Origin: Pseudobacteriovorax antillogorgiicola
GTDB taxonomy: Bacteria > Bdellovibrionota_B > Oligoflexia > Oligoflexales > Oligoflexaceae
Reading direction: 5' to 3'
NCBI RefSeq assembly: GCF_900177345.1
Contig: NZ_FWZT01000025.1
Location: forward strand, 48,776-112,775
DNA: 64,000 nt
This document shows, one piece after another, positions 9,231 through 18,125 of the stretch. The first letter of the stretch is position 1. Every line of letters begins with the position of its first letter. The notes below the pieces were generated by a model. The model did no database searches, was not told the origin of the DNA, and was given only the letters and a program-made list of their open reading frames with translations. The position numbers were made by a program, and so were the translations under genes.

Positions 9231-10781
9231 ATGTCAGAAAAAACATCTTTGGACTTTTTGAAGCAGTTAAACATTGGCGACGTCAGCCAGGCTGTCTGTA
9301 CTGGACAGGAATGGTATGGAAGCCAGGATAACGGTCAATATGACTCTTACTCGCCAGTTGATGGCAAGAAGATCGGTAGCGTCCGCAAAGCCTCAAAGGC
9401 AGACTATGAAAAACTTATCACCACCGCAGAGCATGGCTTCGATCACTGGCGGCGACTTCCAGCCCCAAAACGTGGCGAAATTGTCAGGCAGATTGGCAAC
9501 AAGCTGCGGGAGTATAAAGACCCTCTTGGGAAACTTGTTGCCTACGAGATGGGCAAGTCTTTGCAAGAAGGTCTCGGTGAAGTACAAGAAATGATCGATA
9601 TCTGCGACTTTGCAGTGGGCTTATCTCGCCAGCTTCACGGCCTCACCATGCACTCGGAACGACCCAACCATCGTATGTACGAGCAGTGGCATCCGGTTGG
9701 CTTGGTTGGCATCATCTCGGCTTTCAACTTTCCTGTGGCCGTATGGTCTTGGAACTCCATGATCGCTGCTGTTTGTGGCGATGTAAGCATTTGGAAGCCA
9801 TCGGAGAAGGCCCCTCTTTCTGCGGTTGCTTGTTTCAATGTGATGCAAGAAGTGCTCAAAGAAAACCAGTTGCCAGAGGGCATTTTCTCACTCATCGTTG
9901 GCGATGTTCCTGAAATTGGTGAGACGATGATCAGTGATCGTCGTTTGCCATTAATCTCTGCGACTGGCTCTACCCGCATGGGCAAACGGGTGGGCGAAGT
10001 TGTTGGCGGTCGTCTGGGTCGATCGATCCTGGAGCTAGGTGGTAACAATGCAATCATTCTCACCGAAAACGCCGACCTCAAACTTGCAGCTCCGGGAATC
10101 GTCTTTGGAGCAGTGGGCACTTGTGGTCAGCGGTGCACATCCACCCGTCGTTTGATCATTCATGAGTCCATCTACGATAAGGTCAAGGACATGCTAGTCA
10201 AAGCCTATAGTGGCCTTAAAATCGGATCTCCGCTCGACGAATCCAATCACGTTGGTCCGCTTATCGATACTGATGCTGTAAAGGCAATGCAGGATGCAAT
10301 TCAAGCTGCGGAGAAGAACGGCGGCACCAAAGTCTTTGGCGGCGATGTTCTGGAAGGCGATGGCTACGAATCAGGGTGCTATGTAATGCCTGCTATCATT
10401 GAAGCATCAAATGAAATGGAAATCGTGCAAGAAGAAACTTTCGCTCCTATTCTGTACCTCCTCAAGTATAGTGGCTCCGTAAATAACGCTATCGCTCTTC
10501 AAAATGGAGTGAAGCAAGGCTTGAGCTCATCGGTGTTCACAACTGATATGCGTGAGTCCGAGCAGTTCTTAGCTGCGTGGGGTTCTGATTGTGGAATCGC
10601 TAACGTCAATATCGGTACTTCCGGAGCAGAGATTGGTGGAGCCTTTGGTGGTGAGAAAGATACTGGCGGCGGTCGAGAGTCAGGTTCGGATTCATGGAAA
10701 GCTTACATGAGACGACAGACCAATACCATCAACTTTGGTTCTGAGCTACCTCTTGCCCAAGGCATTAAATTCGACATCTAA
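9231..10781 (+). CDS. amaB: ALDH7-family aldehyde dehydrogenase, probably alpha-aminoadipic semialdehyde dehydrogenase
   Basis: NAD-dependent dehydrogenase of the antiquitin (ALDH7) group, which in bacteria oxidises piperideine-6-carboxylate/aminoadipic semialdehyde in lysine breakdown. 516 residues from ATG 9231, which has AGGGGA 7 bases upstream; a TTG at 9198 has no such site. Hallmarks: ELGGNNAIIL with the general-base Glu, GTCGQRCTSTRRL with the catalytic Cys, and the C-terminal SGAEIGGAFGGEKDTGGGRE typical of ALDH7. It is divergent from thrA. The next gene is a crotonase, so the pair may serve amino-acid catabolism; the exact substrate is inference. Confidence 0.88.
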   Translation: MSEKTSLDFLKQLNIGDVSQAVCTGQEWYGSQDNGQYDSYSPVDGKKIGSVRKASKADYEKLITTAEHGFDHWRRLPAPKRGEIVRQIGNKLREYKDPLGKLVAYEMGKSLQEGLGEVQEMIDICDFAVGLSRQLHGLTMHSERPNHRMYEQWHPVGLVGIISAFNFPVAVWSWNSMIAAVCGDVSIWKPSEKAPLSAVACFNVMQEVLKENQLPEGIFSLIVGDVPEIGETMISDRRLPLISATGSTRMGKRVGEVVGGRLGRSILELGGNNAIILTENADLKLAAPGIVFGAVGTCGQRCTSTRRLIIHESIYDKVKDMLVKAYSGLKIGSPLDESNHVGPLIDTDAVKAMQDAIQAAEKNGGTKVFGGDVLEGDGYESGCYVMPAIIEASNEMEIVQEETFAPILYLLKYSGSVNNAIALQNGVKQGLSSSVFTTDMRESEQFLAAWGSDCGIANVNIGTSGAEIGGAFGGEKDTGGGRESGSDSWKAYMRRQTNTINFGSELPLAQGIKFDI

Positions 10782-10785
10782 AAAC

Positions 10786-10806
10786 AGCTCCCCGATAAGG
10801 GGAGCT
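10786..10806 (+). terminator. Intercistronic hairpin after the aldehyde dehydrogenase
   Basis: Stem AGCTCCCC (10786-10793) with GGGGAGCT (10799-10806), loop GATAA. No T tract follows; the next bases are the ribosome site of the crotonase gene. It could be a weak terminator or an RNA-processing/stability hairpin that sets different expression of the two genes. Confidence 0.55.
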
Positions 10807-10823
10807 TGCAGGAGTACCTTTGT

Positions 10824-11669
10824 ATGTCCGATCCAGTTATTGTCCAATATACCCCACTGCAAAGCACTGATGGCGAAGAGTCCAATGATAAAATCGCAAG
10901 TATCTGCATCAACCGCCCTGGTTCAGCCAATGCCTTTAGCGGCGAGATCTTAGTTGCCATCGCCAAGACCTTAGAGGTCATTGCAAAAGATCCGCATGTA
11001 AGACTGCTGCTCTTTCAAAGCGTCGGCAAGCACTTCTCAGCTGGAGCCGATCTGAACTGGATGAAAGAGTCCGCTCAACTTGGCTATGAGCACAATGTCA
11101 AGGAAGCGCAAAAGCTCACTGCCATGTTCGAGCAGATTTGCGCCATGCCTATGCCCACTATCGCGGTTGCCAAAGGAGCCGTCTATGGAGGAGCAGTGGG
11201 GATTATCGCCTGCTGCGATTATAGTGTTGCCCTCGATAATACTCGCTTCTGCCTCAGTGAAGCACGGGTTGGCCTCATACCTGCTGTGATTCTTCCCTAC
11301 TTATCGCGTAAGATGAAGCCCTCCAGTCTTCGTAGATTTACCCTTTCTGCCCAAGTATTTAATGCTGAGCAGGCTAAATCTTGTGGTTTGATTGAAGAGA
11401 TTCAAACGGTTGAAACCATCAATGAATGGCTCATCGGTGAGGCTAATCATATTCTTGCTGCAAGTCCCGAAGCACAGGTTGCCTATAAGATTTTGCAGGA
11501 TACTGTAAACTCTCACAGCAATGCTCAAATCGACGAGACAGCGCAAAGCATCGCTAAGATCCGCGCAACTCCCATGGGCCAAGAAGGTTTAGGCTCGTTT
11601 TTTGAAAAACGAAAACCAATCTGGGTACGTAGTGTAGCACCAAGTGAATCACTTTTTATGGTTCCCTAG
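10824..11669 (+). CDS. Enoyl-CoA hydratase/isomerase family protein, methylglutaconyl-CoA hydratase-like
   Basis: Crotonase fold acting on an acyl-CoA. 281 residues from ATG 10824, with AGGAG 9 bases upstream (a TTG at 10806 lies inside the preceding hairpin). The oxyanion-hole segments are SVGKHFSAGADLNWMKE and KGAVYGGAVGIIACCDY; the Glu of SEARVGLIPA is in the place of a catalytic acid. The GADLNWM wording is typical of methylglutaconyl-CoA hydratases of leucine breakdown (LiuC/AtuE), so that is the best guess. It follows the ALDH7 gene by 42 bases and ends in a good terminator. Confidence 0.82.
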   Translation: MSDPVIVQYTPLQSTDGEESNDKIASICINRPGSANAFSGEILVAIAKTLEVIAKDPHVRLLLFQSVGKHFSAGADLNWMKESAQLGYEHNVKEAQKLTAMFEQICAMPMPTIAVAKGAVYGGAVGIIACCDYSVALDNTRFCLSEARVGLIPAVILPYLSRKMKPSSLRRFTLSAQVFNAEQAKSCGLIEEIQTVETINEWLIGEANHILAASPEAQVAYKILQDTVNSHSNAQIDETAQSIAKIRATPMGQEGLGSFFEKRKPIWVRSVAPSESLFMVP

Positions 11670-11673
11670 AAAC

Positions 11674-11693
11674 AGGAGGATTATCCTCCTTTT
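11674..11693 (+). terminator. Rho-independent terminator after the crotonase gene
   Basis: AGGAGGA (11674-11680), loop TTA, TCCTCCT (11684-11690), then TTT. It starts 4 bases after the stop codon. Confidence 0.8.
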
Positions 11694-11732
11694 ACATAGC
11701 AAAATTCTCTAGCCTGTTTTGCAGATAGTGAA

Positions 11733-11790
11733 CTTTCCCCGCACACCACTACCTTTCCCCACACACCTGTATCCTATCCCACACAAGTCT
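11733..11790. repeat. Three tandem copies of a 20-base C-rich unit
   Basis: Units at 11733-11752, 11753-11772 and 11773-11790 all carry a CCCCxCACAC-like core (CCCCGCACAC, CCCCACACAC, CCCACACA) at a 20-base period. The first two agree at about 15 of 20 positions. They lie about 160 bases before the start of the beta-lactamase-fold lipoprotein, in a 284-base gap with no gene. A spacing near two helical turns would suit an operator bound by a repeated protein; that is inference. Confidence 0.6.
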
Positions 11791-11953
11791 CCTAAACACT
11801 ACATTTAGACTGCAAGCAAGAGATGTATGCTTTCGCAAGGACTCCATTTTGCAGTTCAATCGTCATATTGAATTATTTGGACATCGATATGAATCGGAGT
11901 AATCTCTTGTATTCAGTAGCAAGGGGTGCTCAAAACAACGCTTAGGAGCTTAC

Positions 11954-13900
11954 ATGGGACTTCGTTATCACCTCAAGTTCTTCTCGATGGGTTGCCTTCT
12001 TTTTAGTGCAGCCTGCCAAGAATCATCACACTCAAACCTCCACGCAAGCAACTCACCTGACTTCGCTGAGATTATGCAAAATTCCTTGGATGACTATATC
12101 CACTTCACAGGTGAGCCAGGTATCGCTATGAGCATCAACCTGCCTCAAGGCATCAGTTGGCAAGGGGCAAGCGGTGTCTCCAACATAAAAACTCAGGCTC
12201 CCTTATCACCTAACGACCTGATGGAGATTGGCAGCAATACTAAAACCTTTGTATCAGTAGTGACTCTTCAACTTGCTGAAGAGGGACTGATCAATCTAGA
12301 AGATCCCCTCGCCAAGCACCTACCGCAATACTCCAAGTGGAGTGATATCACCATCAGGCAGTTGCTACAGATGTCTGCAGGTATTCCTGATTACTCTCAA
12401 GCCGAAGATTTGGTTGCTCAGCTTTTCCCCAACATTAGCCGTAGCTGGTCGCCAGAGGAGATCATTAATCTCATCTATGAAAGCCCCTTGGATTACTCTC
12501 CAGGCGAAGACTGTAGCTACTCTCAAACGAACTATATAGTTTTGGGATTACTTATTGAGACCGTGACAGGGCAGCCCCTTGCTCAGGAGTTTAGAACTAG
12601 AATTTTTGATCCGCTAGAACTACAAGAAACTTTCTATGGTGTCCAAGAAGAGATCTCTGTTCCCCAAACCGTTGGCTATTCTACTCTAAGTGGGATTCAA
12701 AATACCCTCGTCCGACTGCTAAAGCCTAAAGCTGTGATTTCTGATCAACTGGTAGCTATGACGCAAGTGTTAGACTCAAGTATCGCTGGCGCTAGCGGAG
12801 CAATTTCTAGTAGTGCTGGTGATCTTCGCACCTTCACAGAAGCATTGTTCATAGGCAATCGCCTTCTTTCCGATAACTCAAAGGCTGAAATGATGGCCTT
12901 TCAGGAATGCAAACTCGGATATCTACCCCTAGACTACGGCCTTGGCCTCATGCGCTGGCAAACTAGCCAGGGAACCGCTATTGGTCACGGTGGCGCCACA
13001 CCACTGGGCTTTCGATCGACGATGCTATTCGAGGCAGAGACCAAACTGGCTGTTACCTATGAAGGGAACTACGATCAGGGGCAGATTTATAATCTACTTA
13101 ATCAACACCTTAAACTAGTTAAGTCCGACAAGAAACCTCAAGTGCAGAAAGCCTGCCCCATTCCTGACCAGCTTCATAGCGCCTCAAGTCCCTATTCGAT
13201 TCGATTTAGTATCAAAGGTACTCTCAACGACGCTCCGAATAACGGTAATTTTTGGGGTGAAGACTACCTTAGCAACATAGAAAGCTTTCGATTCAAGCCG
13301 TTTCACGGTCAAAAGCGTGAGACATTTTATAATACCATTAGCTTAACACTCTCAGATGATAATGCTCCCTCTAAGATACAAGTCGTTGCTTCAGCTTTTG
13401 AGGATAAAGATGGGCCCGACTCAAACTCATCAAGCCTACTTCCGCCCTTTAAACCATGTCTGCAATCAGGATTAAGAAGCCTACCAGGTTGTAATGATAG
13501 TGAGCCTGGAGCAAGTGGCTTAATTATCAATATCGACGAGAAGTGGCTCGAAGAAGCTGCAAGCAACAGTCGAGGGATCATCGAAATCAACGATATATCC
13601 AAGGCTGCTGCAATAGTTTTAAGGGAGTCATGGATTGTTGCGGAAGGCGATGATGACAAACCCAATGGCTATATAAGATCTTGTGTTGAAGCGATAAGCG
13701 ATCCGTACCAGACCTCGCGCCTCTACACCTGTGGTGACGCCCCAGATAAGATCGCACTTGGCAAAACCGTTCGCTTACATGGTTCATTGAATCTGACTGA
13801 TGATCCCGAAATCGTTTCGGCAATCTTAAAAAGTGAAGATCCCAACAAAGAGACATGTACTTGTCGTAGTTTTGAAGACGAGCCCATCGCCTGCCCTTAA
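11954..13900 (+). CDS. Serine beta-lactamase-fold lipoprotein with extra C-terminal domain
   Basis: Secreted serine hydrolase of the class C beta-lactamase / DD-peptidase superfamily (PF00144). 648 residues. The N-terminus is a lipoprotein signal ending FSAAC (Cys about 21). Catalytic motifs: SNTK (SxxK, about residues 94-97), YSQTNY in the YxN position, and GHGG as the HxG motif (about 340). The fold ends near residue 390. About 250 further residues form a domain I do not recognise, rich in acidic and Ser residues with several Cys, perhaps beta-sandwich. Peptidase/esterase or peptidoglycan-related activity is possible; true antibiotic resistance is not implied. Preceded by tandem repeats and followed by a strong hairpin, so probably monocistronic. 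Confidence 0.82.
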   Translation: MGLRYHLKFFSMGCLLFSAACQESSHSNLHASNSPDFAEIMQNSLDDYIHFTGEPGIAMSINLPQGISWQGASGVSNIKTQAPLSPNDLMEIGSNTKTFVSVVTLQLAEEGLINLEDPLAKHLPQYSKWSDITIRQLLQMSAGIPDYSQAEDLVAQLFPNISRSWSPEEIINLIYESPLDYSPGEDCSYSQTNYIVLGLLIETVTGQPLAQEFRTRIFDPLELQETFYGVQEEISVPQTVGYSTLSGIQNTLVRLLKPKAVISDQLVAMTQVLDSSIAGASGAISSSAGDLRTFTEALFIGNRLLSDNSKAEMMAFQECKLGYLPLDYGLGLMRWQTSQGTAIGHGGATPLGFRSTMLFEAETKLAVTYEGNYDQGQIYNLLNQHLKLVKSDKKPQVQKACPIPDQLHSASSPYSIRFSIKGTLNDAPNNGNFWGEDYLSNIESFRFKPFHGQKRETFYNTISLTLSDDNAPSKIQVVASAFEDKDGPDSNSSSLLPPFKPCLQSGLRSLPGCNDSEPGASGLIINIDEKWLEEAASNSRGIIEINDISKAAAIVLRESWIVAEGDDDKPNGYIRSCVEAISDPYQTSRLYTCGDAPDKIALGKTVRLHGSLNLTDDPEIVSAILKSEDPNKETCTCRSFEDEPIACP

Positions 13901-13928
13901 ATAGACCGCTAGCTGACACAAGGATACA

Positions 13929-13976
13929 GTAGCTTAGCCAGAACCACGAGGCCTAGACCTCGGTGGTTCAAGCTAC
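13929..13976 (+). terminator. Extended hairpin after the beta-lactamase-fold gene
   Basis: Outer stem GTAGCTT (13929-13935) with AAGCTAC (13970-13976); inner stem AACCACGAGG (13942-13951) with CCTCGGTGGTT (13958-13968, one bulged G). The tail is CATTTTAG, so the T tract is short. Located 29 bases after the stop. Confidence 0.65.
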
Positions 13977-14161
13977 CATTTTAGATAGAAAAAATGATGA
14001 TATTTAAGGATCCCAAAACCTTCAAGGGAGCGGCTATCTGCTTTTTGTCACCTAGATATTTTTTCTTCGGTATGAATTAGCATCGACACCTCTTATTTTA
14101 TTTATGTCAGAAAATACTAGCCGATACCAGAGCATGGTAGAACTAAAGAGATCATAGGAAC

Positions 14162-15418
14162 ATGCTCGAAAACAAAGTTATTCAGAAATATCGCTTTCAA
14201 TACTTGAAGTTGAGTCTTGATTTAGCAATTCTGAGCTACCTTATTATCTATCTCCTTAACATCTTTGTCGAATCCTATCAGCACAATCAGTTGATATTTC
14301 ATACCTTCAGCATCCTTGTATTCCTAGGTTTGCGTTTGAGTTTTCACCGGCTGCCGATGCTCATAGCTTGGCTACTGATCGTTCTCGGCTTCCTCAATCT
14401 TTCGCTTACTATTTTAAAATCAGGACCAGATATAAATCATGAGGGCTTTATCGTCCTTCCCGTATTGATATTGGCCTCAGTTTTTATCTTAGGGATTAGG
14501 CCAGGGCTAATTATTTACTTTATATCCGTGCTTTTCACAGGCAGTATCTGGTTCTATGCTTACGATAGCGAGATGTTTTCCCCTCATCATCACAACCTAT
14601 TCCTCACCCGAATCGTTGCCCTCACACTAACCCTTGTGGCCAGCTACTATTTTGATGCATTGTCCACTCGCTGTCTGAATGAAATCTCAAAATCACGAAA
14701 GATCATGGAGCAGAATGAACGCTTGTCTTCACTTGGAATGATGGCCGGCGGTATAGCCCATGAAATTAGTAACCCGCTCGCGATTTCCAAAGGCAGTCTT
14801 GCTATCATCCAGCAAGAAAAGCTTACTCCCCAGAAAAAAGCCCACTGGCTTGAAAAAATGGATCACGCATTACAAAGAATTGAGGAGATTGTCGCATCGA
14901 TTCGCATGTTTTCCAACAACCACAACGATCAAAAAATTCTTCCTATTGATCTGCACCATGTATTCAGTGAGGTGTTTTCTGAGGTTCAAGATCGAGCCTG
15001 TCGCCTTGAGATTCAAATCGAAGCCCATCCCAGCTCGCGACCCATAGTTTGCAACCATTTCCACCTGTCAGCAATCCTCAAGACATGTATCGAGAATTCC
15101 CTTGATGCGATCGAAAAGCATGGACCATCTCGCAATGGCAAGGTTAAAGTGATTCAGTACGAAGGGATGGATAGCAGACAACTGCATATAGTTGACAATG
15201 CGAGCCTACCACCTGACACCACCCTAGATCATGTGTTTGACCCCTTCTATACCACCAAAGACATCGGCAAGGGGATGGGCTTGAATCTCACCCTAGTTCA
15301 TTCGATTATCGCTCTTTATGGCTGGAGTATCGAAGCCAACCGTGACAAAGAAGTTACCACCTTCACCATATCGATGACAGAGAAAGATGCATCAGAAATG
15401 ATTCCACTGGCTGGCTAG
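14162..15418 (+). CDS. Membrane sensor histidine kinase
   Basis: Two-component sensor kinase. 418 residues. Residues about 15-165 contain five or six hydrophobic helices and no large periplasmic loop, so it probably senses something in or near the membrane. The HisKA box is SSLGMMAGGIAHEISNPL with the phospho-accepting His at 200. The ATP domain has the N box (CIENSLDAIE), a G1-like VDNAS and the G2 box GKGMGLNLTLVHSII. No response regulator gene lies beside it, so it is an orphan; the partner is not known. Confidence 0.9.
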   Translation: MLENKVIQKYRFQYLKLSLDLAILSYLIIYLLNIFVESYQHNQLIFHTFSILVFLGLRLSFHRLPMLIAWLLIVLGFLNLSLTILKSGPDINHEGFIVLPVLILASVFILGIRPGLIIYFISVLFTGSIWFYAYDSEMFSPHHHNLFLTRIVALTLTLVASYYFDALSTRCLNEISKSRKIMEQNERLSSLGMMAGGIAHEISNPLAISKGSLAIIQQEKLTPQKKAHWLEKMDHALQRIEEIVASIRMFSNNHNDQKILPIDLHHVFSEVFSEVQDRACRLEIQIEAHPSSRPIVCNHFHLSAILKTCIENSLDAIEKHGPSRNGKVKVIQYEGMDSRQLHIVDNASLPPDTTLDHVFDPFYTTKDIGKGMGLNLTLVHSIIALYGWSIEANRDKEVTTFTISMTEKDASEMIPLAG

Positions 15419-15435
15419 GGAATAGCATAGTAGGG

Positions 15436-15864
15436 CTATACTGTTTCTAAGCGATAGCCTCGCGACTGCCCATCCTCTTCGTAGCTAATGTGCAGTATGT
15501 GGCTTGGAGCAATGGTTTCATCATCGCCTGGCGTATCAGGCCACTCAAGAAATATTCCCCGATAGTCCCTATCTTTAACTCCAATTTCATCGAGACTGAA
15601 GCTATCTTCTGCCCGATATAAATCGAGGTGCGCGTACCATCGATCGCCAATTTGATACTCATTCATAATCGTATACGTCGGTGATACTACTGGAGTTTCA
15701 TCGGAAAGGCCCTTGCCGCGCAGGTAGTGGCGAACGAGAGTGGTCTTTCCAGCCCCCATTTCCCCTTTTAACCAAAGCACAAAGTTTTCAGGCAAAGCCT
15801 CATCCAGCTTCAGGAGAAGCTCATAAAGAGAGTTCTCCCCGACAACCAGCTTTTCGAAGCCCAT
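15436..15864 (-). CDS. tsaE: tRNA threonylcarbamoyladenosine biosynthesis ATPase TsaE
   Basis: ATPase partner of TsaD/TsaB in making the t6A base at position 37 of ANN-decoding tRNAs. 142 residues. The Walker A motif GEMGAGKTTLVRHYLRG is at about residues 34-50 and the conserved SPTYTIMNEY and HLDLYR blocks follow. Its ATG overlaps the pdxJ stop by one base. It is the last gene of the long minus-strand operon. Confidence 0.95.
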   Translation of the reverse strand: MGFEKLVVGENSLYELLLKLDEALPENFVLWLKGEMGAGKTTLVRHYLRGKGLSDETPVVSPTYTIMNEYQIGDRWYAHLDLYRAEDSFSLDEIGVKDRDYRGIFLEWPDTPGDDETIAPSHILHISYEEDGQSRGYRLETV

Positions 15865-16622
15865 CAGTCCAGCCCCTTAAGTCTAGGCGCAAAACGGCTG
15901 TCGTTTAACAGTGACTTCATCTCGCGAACTGCTGATTCCAAGCCCACATAGATCGCACGGGAGATAATCGCGTGGCCAATGTTGGCTTCCTCGCAAAAGG
16001 GAATCGCCTGCATCCAGTGGGCATTACTGTAATGCAATCCATGCCCAAAATGAACTTGCAAGCCCATCTCATGAGCTTGTTTTGCAGATTCCATCAGCGG
16101 CTTTACCAATTCCCATTGTCGCTGGCTAGAACGGGCTGCATCCATCTCATGACAGAAGTTACCAGTATGGATTTCGATTGCGTCGGCACCAAGTTGCTTT
16201 GTTTGCTCGATGACCCGCTCATCCGCCTCAACAAATAAAGAGACAAGCATATCATGCTCTTTGAGATCAGAGATGACCTTCTGCAAGTTCTGGTAGTGAT
16301 TCGGATCAAGCCCACCCTCAGTGGTTAGTTCCTGGCGTTTTTCAGGGACTAAAGTTACGGCATGGGGTTTTACTCTTTTTGCGATCGCGACCATCTCATC
16401 TGTAATGGCCATCTCAAAGTTGAGTGGAACGTTAATCTGCTCCTTCAGCAACTCGACATCTCGATCCTTGATGTGACGCCGGTCTTCACGTAGATGACAG
16501 GTTATATTATCAGCTCCCCCGAGCTCCGCGAGAAGTGCGGCCTGAACAGGGTTTGGATAGGCTTCACCACGGGCGTTCCGAACGGTTGCCACATGATCAA
16601 GATTCACTCCCAATCTAATCAA
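15864..16622 (-). CDS. pdxJ: Pyridoxine 5'-phosphate synthase
   Basis: Final ring-closing step of the DXP-dependent route to vitamin B6. 252 residues, TIM barrel. Conserved segments: MIRLGVNLDHVATVRNARG at the start, HLREDRRHI, and NFEMAITDEM. Start is TTG 16622 with AGGAG 7 bases upstream; the ORF does not offer an ATG at the family's N-terminus. It sits 9 bases after glmM and overlaps tsaE. Confidence 0.96.
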   Translation of the reverse strand: MIRLGVNLDHVATVRNARGEAYPNPVQAALLAELGGADNITCHLREDRRHIKDRDVELLKEQINVPLNFEMAITDEMVAIAKRVKPHAVTLVPEKRQELTTEGGLDPNHYQNLQKVISDLKEHDMLVSLFVEADERVIEQTKQLGADAIEIHTGNFCHEMDAARSSQRQWELVKPLMESAKQAHEMGLQVHFGHGLHYSNAHWMQAIPFCEEANIGHAIISRAIYVGLESAVREMKSLLNDSRFAPRLKGLD

Positions 16623-16631
16623 GATAAACTC

Positions 16632-17981
16632 CTAATTCGTACTATTCTGTAAACTATCTGCAATTTCGCGGGCCATCAGTTCCAACTCGTGGCTATCTTC
16701 GCCTTCTAGCATGATACGAGCTAGATTTTCAGTTCCTGAATATCGAAACAGGACCCGCCCCTTCGTTCCAAGTTTTGTCTCACACACTGCAATTGATTCC
16801 TTTACCTTCGGCAATTCTTCCAAAGGCACCTTCTTGCTAACCTTCACGTTCTTTAGAACCTGCGGTAAAACTTCCATGCACTTTTTGTGCTCTGATAAAG
16901 GCGATTTAGTCTCCTGCACAATCTCTAGCAAATGAAGAGCTGCCAAGATTCCATCTCCGGTGGTGCTGCTATCTGAAAAAACCATATGCCCCGATTGCTC
17001 GCCGCCGAGGTTGTATCCACCGCGACGCATTTCGTCGACAACGTAGCGATCGCCTACTTTGGTACGGAGCAATTTCACCCCAATACTTTTCATTGCGATA
17101 TCAAGGCCCATGTTACTCATAACCGTAGCAACCACTGTCGACTTTCTAAGCCGTCCAGCTTTCTTCATGTAGCTGGCACAGATCGCCATGATCTGGTCGC
17201 CATCAATGATTTCCGCTGTATCATCAACGACAATCAAGCGATCGGCATCACCATCAAAAGCGAGGCCAATATCTGCCTTGTACAGTTTAACTAAGTCCTT
17301 CACCTTTTGAGGGTGTAATGCCCCACACTGATCATTGATATTGCGACCATCAGGCTTGTCGCCCACAACGAATAGTTCCGCCCCTAATTCTTCGAAAACC
17401 TTCGGTGCCACCTTGTATGCGGCACCATTGGCACAATCTAAGACAATCCTCATCCCTTCGAGGGTTAGGTGTTTTGGAAACTGCTCCTTTAGGAAAACCG
17501 CGTACTGGCCTACCGCATCGTCAATACGCTTGGCATTGCCAATCTGCATATCAACTGGGAAGCTATCCAATATCGGATCAAGCTCCAGCAACGACTCCAG
17601 CTTGTCCTCAATTTCATCCGGCAACTTAAAGCCATTGTCACTGAAAATCTTAATCCCATTATCATGAAAGGGATTGTGGGACGCAGAGATCACAATGCCG
17701 GCACATGCCCTCATTCCTCGCGTCAAATAGGCAATCCCTGGGGTTGGCAATGGGCCTAAGAAGCCGACATCAACTCCAACGCTGCAAATACCAGAACTTA
17801 GAGCTTGCTCCAGCATGTATCCACTACGTCGGGTGTCCTTGCCAATAAGGATCTTTGGTTTGGGGTAAGCCTTGCGAAAGTGAATTCCAATGGCTTGACC
17901 GAGCCTCAATACAAAATCAGGAGACATAGGATGAACGTTTGCTTTTCCTCGTATGCCATCCGTGCCAAAGTACTTACCCAC
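16632..17981 (-). CDS. glmM: Phosphoglucosamine mutase
   Basis: Converts glucosamine-6-phosphate to glucosamine-1-phosphate on the way to UDP-GlcNAc for wall and lipid A. 449 residues, normal for GlmM. The active-site phosphoserine loop is VISASHNPFHDNGIK (Ser about 102), the metal loop is FDGDADR, and GGEQSGHMVF and RYSGTENLAR complete the family set. Start is GTG 17981 with GAGAGG 8 bases upstream. It follows cdaR after 144 bases, the same order as in Firmicutes, where GlmM binds CdaA and damps c-di-AMP synthesis. Confidence 0.96.
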   Translation of the reverse strand: MGKYFGTDGIRGKANVHPMSPDFVLRLGQAIGIHFRKAYPKPKILIGKDTRRSGYMLEQALSSGICSVGVDVGFLGPLPTPGIAYLTRGMRACAGIVISASHNPFHDNGIKIFSDNGFKLPDEIEDKLESLLELDPILDSFPVDMQIGNAKRIDDAVGQYAVFLKEQFPKHLTLEGMRIVLDCANGAAYKVAPKVFEELGAELFVVGDKPDGRNINDQCGALHPQKVKDLVKLYKADIGLAFDGDADRLIVVDDTAEIIDGDQIMAICASYMKKAGRLRKSTVVATVMSNMGLDIAMKSIGVKLLRTKVGDRYVVDEMRRGGYNLGGEQSGHMVFSDSSTTGDGILAALHLLEIVQETKSPLSEHKKCMEVLPQVLKNVKVSKKVPLEELPKVKESIAVCETKLGTKGRVLFRYSGTENLARIMLEGEDSHELELMAREIADSLQNSTN

Positions 17982-18125
17982 AACTTGTGCCTCTCTACAT
18001 CAATTTACCTTACTCTGGAAACATATACGTTAGAATAGACCCTGTCTAGAATTGGCACTTGAAAAATACGCCTCTCACTGCCATTCTGACGACATCTATC
18101 AATCGCCTCTTAAAGGCCAAAGACC

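Noticed and set aside
14100..14130. Sigma-28 promoter before the histidine kinase (GCCGATAC)
   Set aside because: No TAAA-type -35 element at the expected distance.
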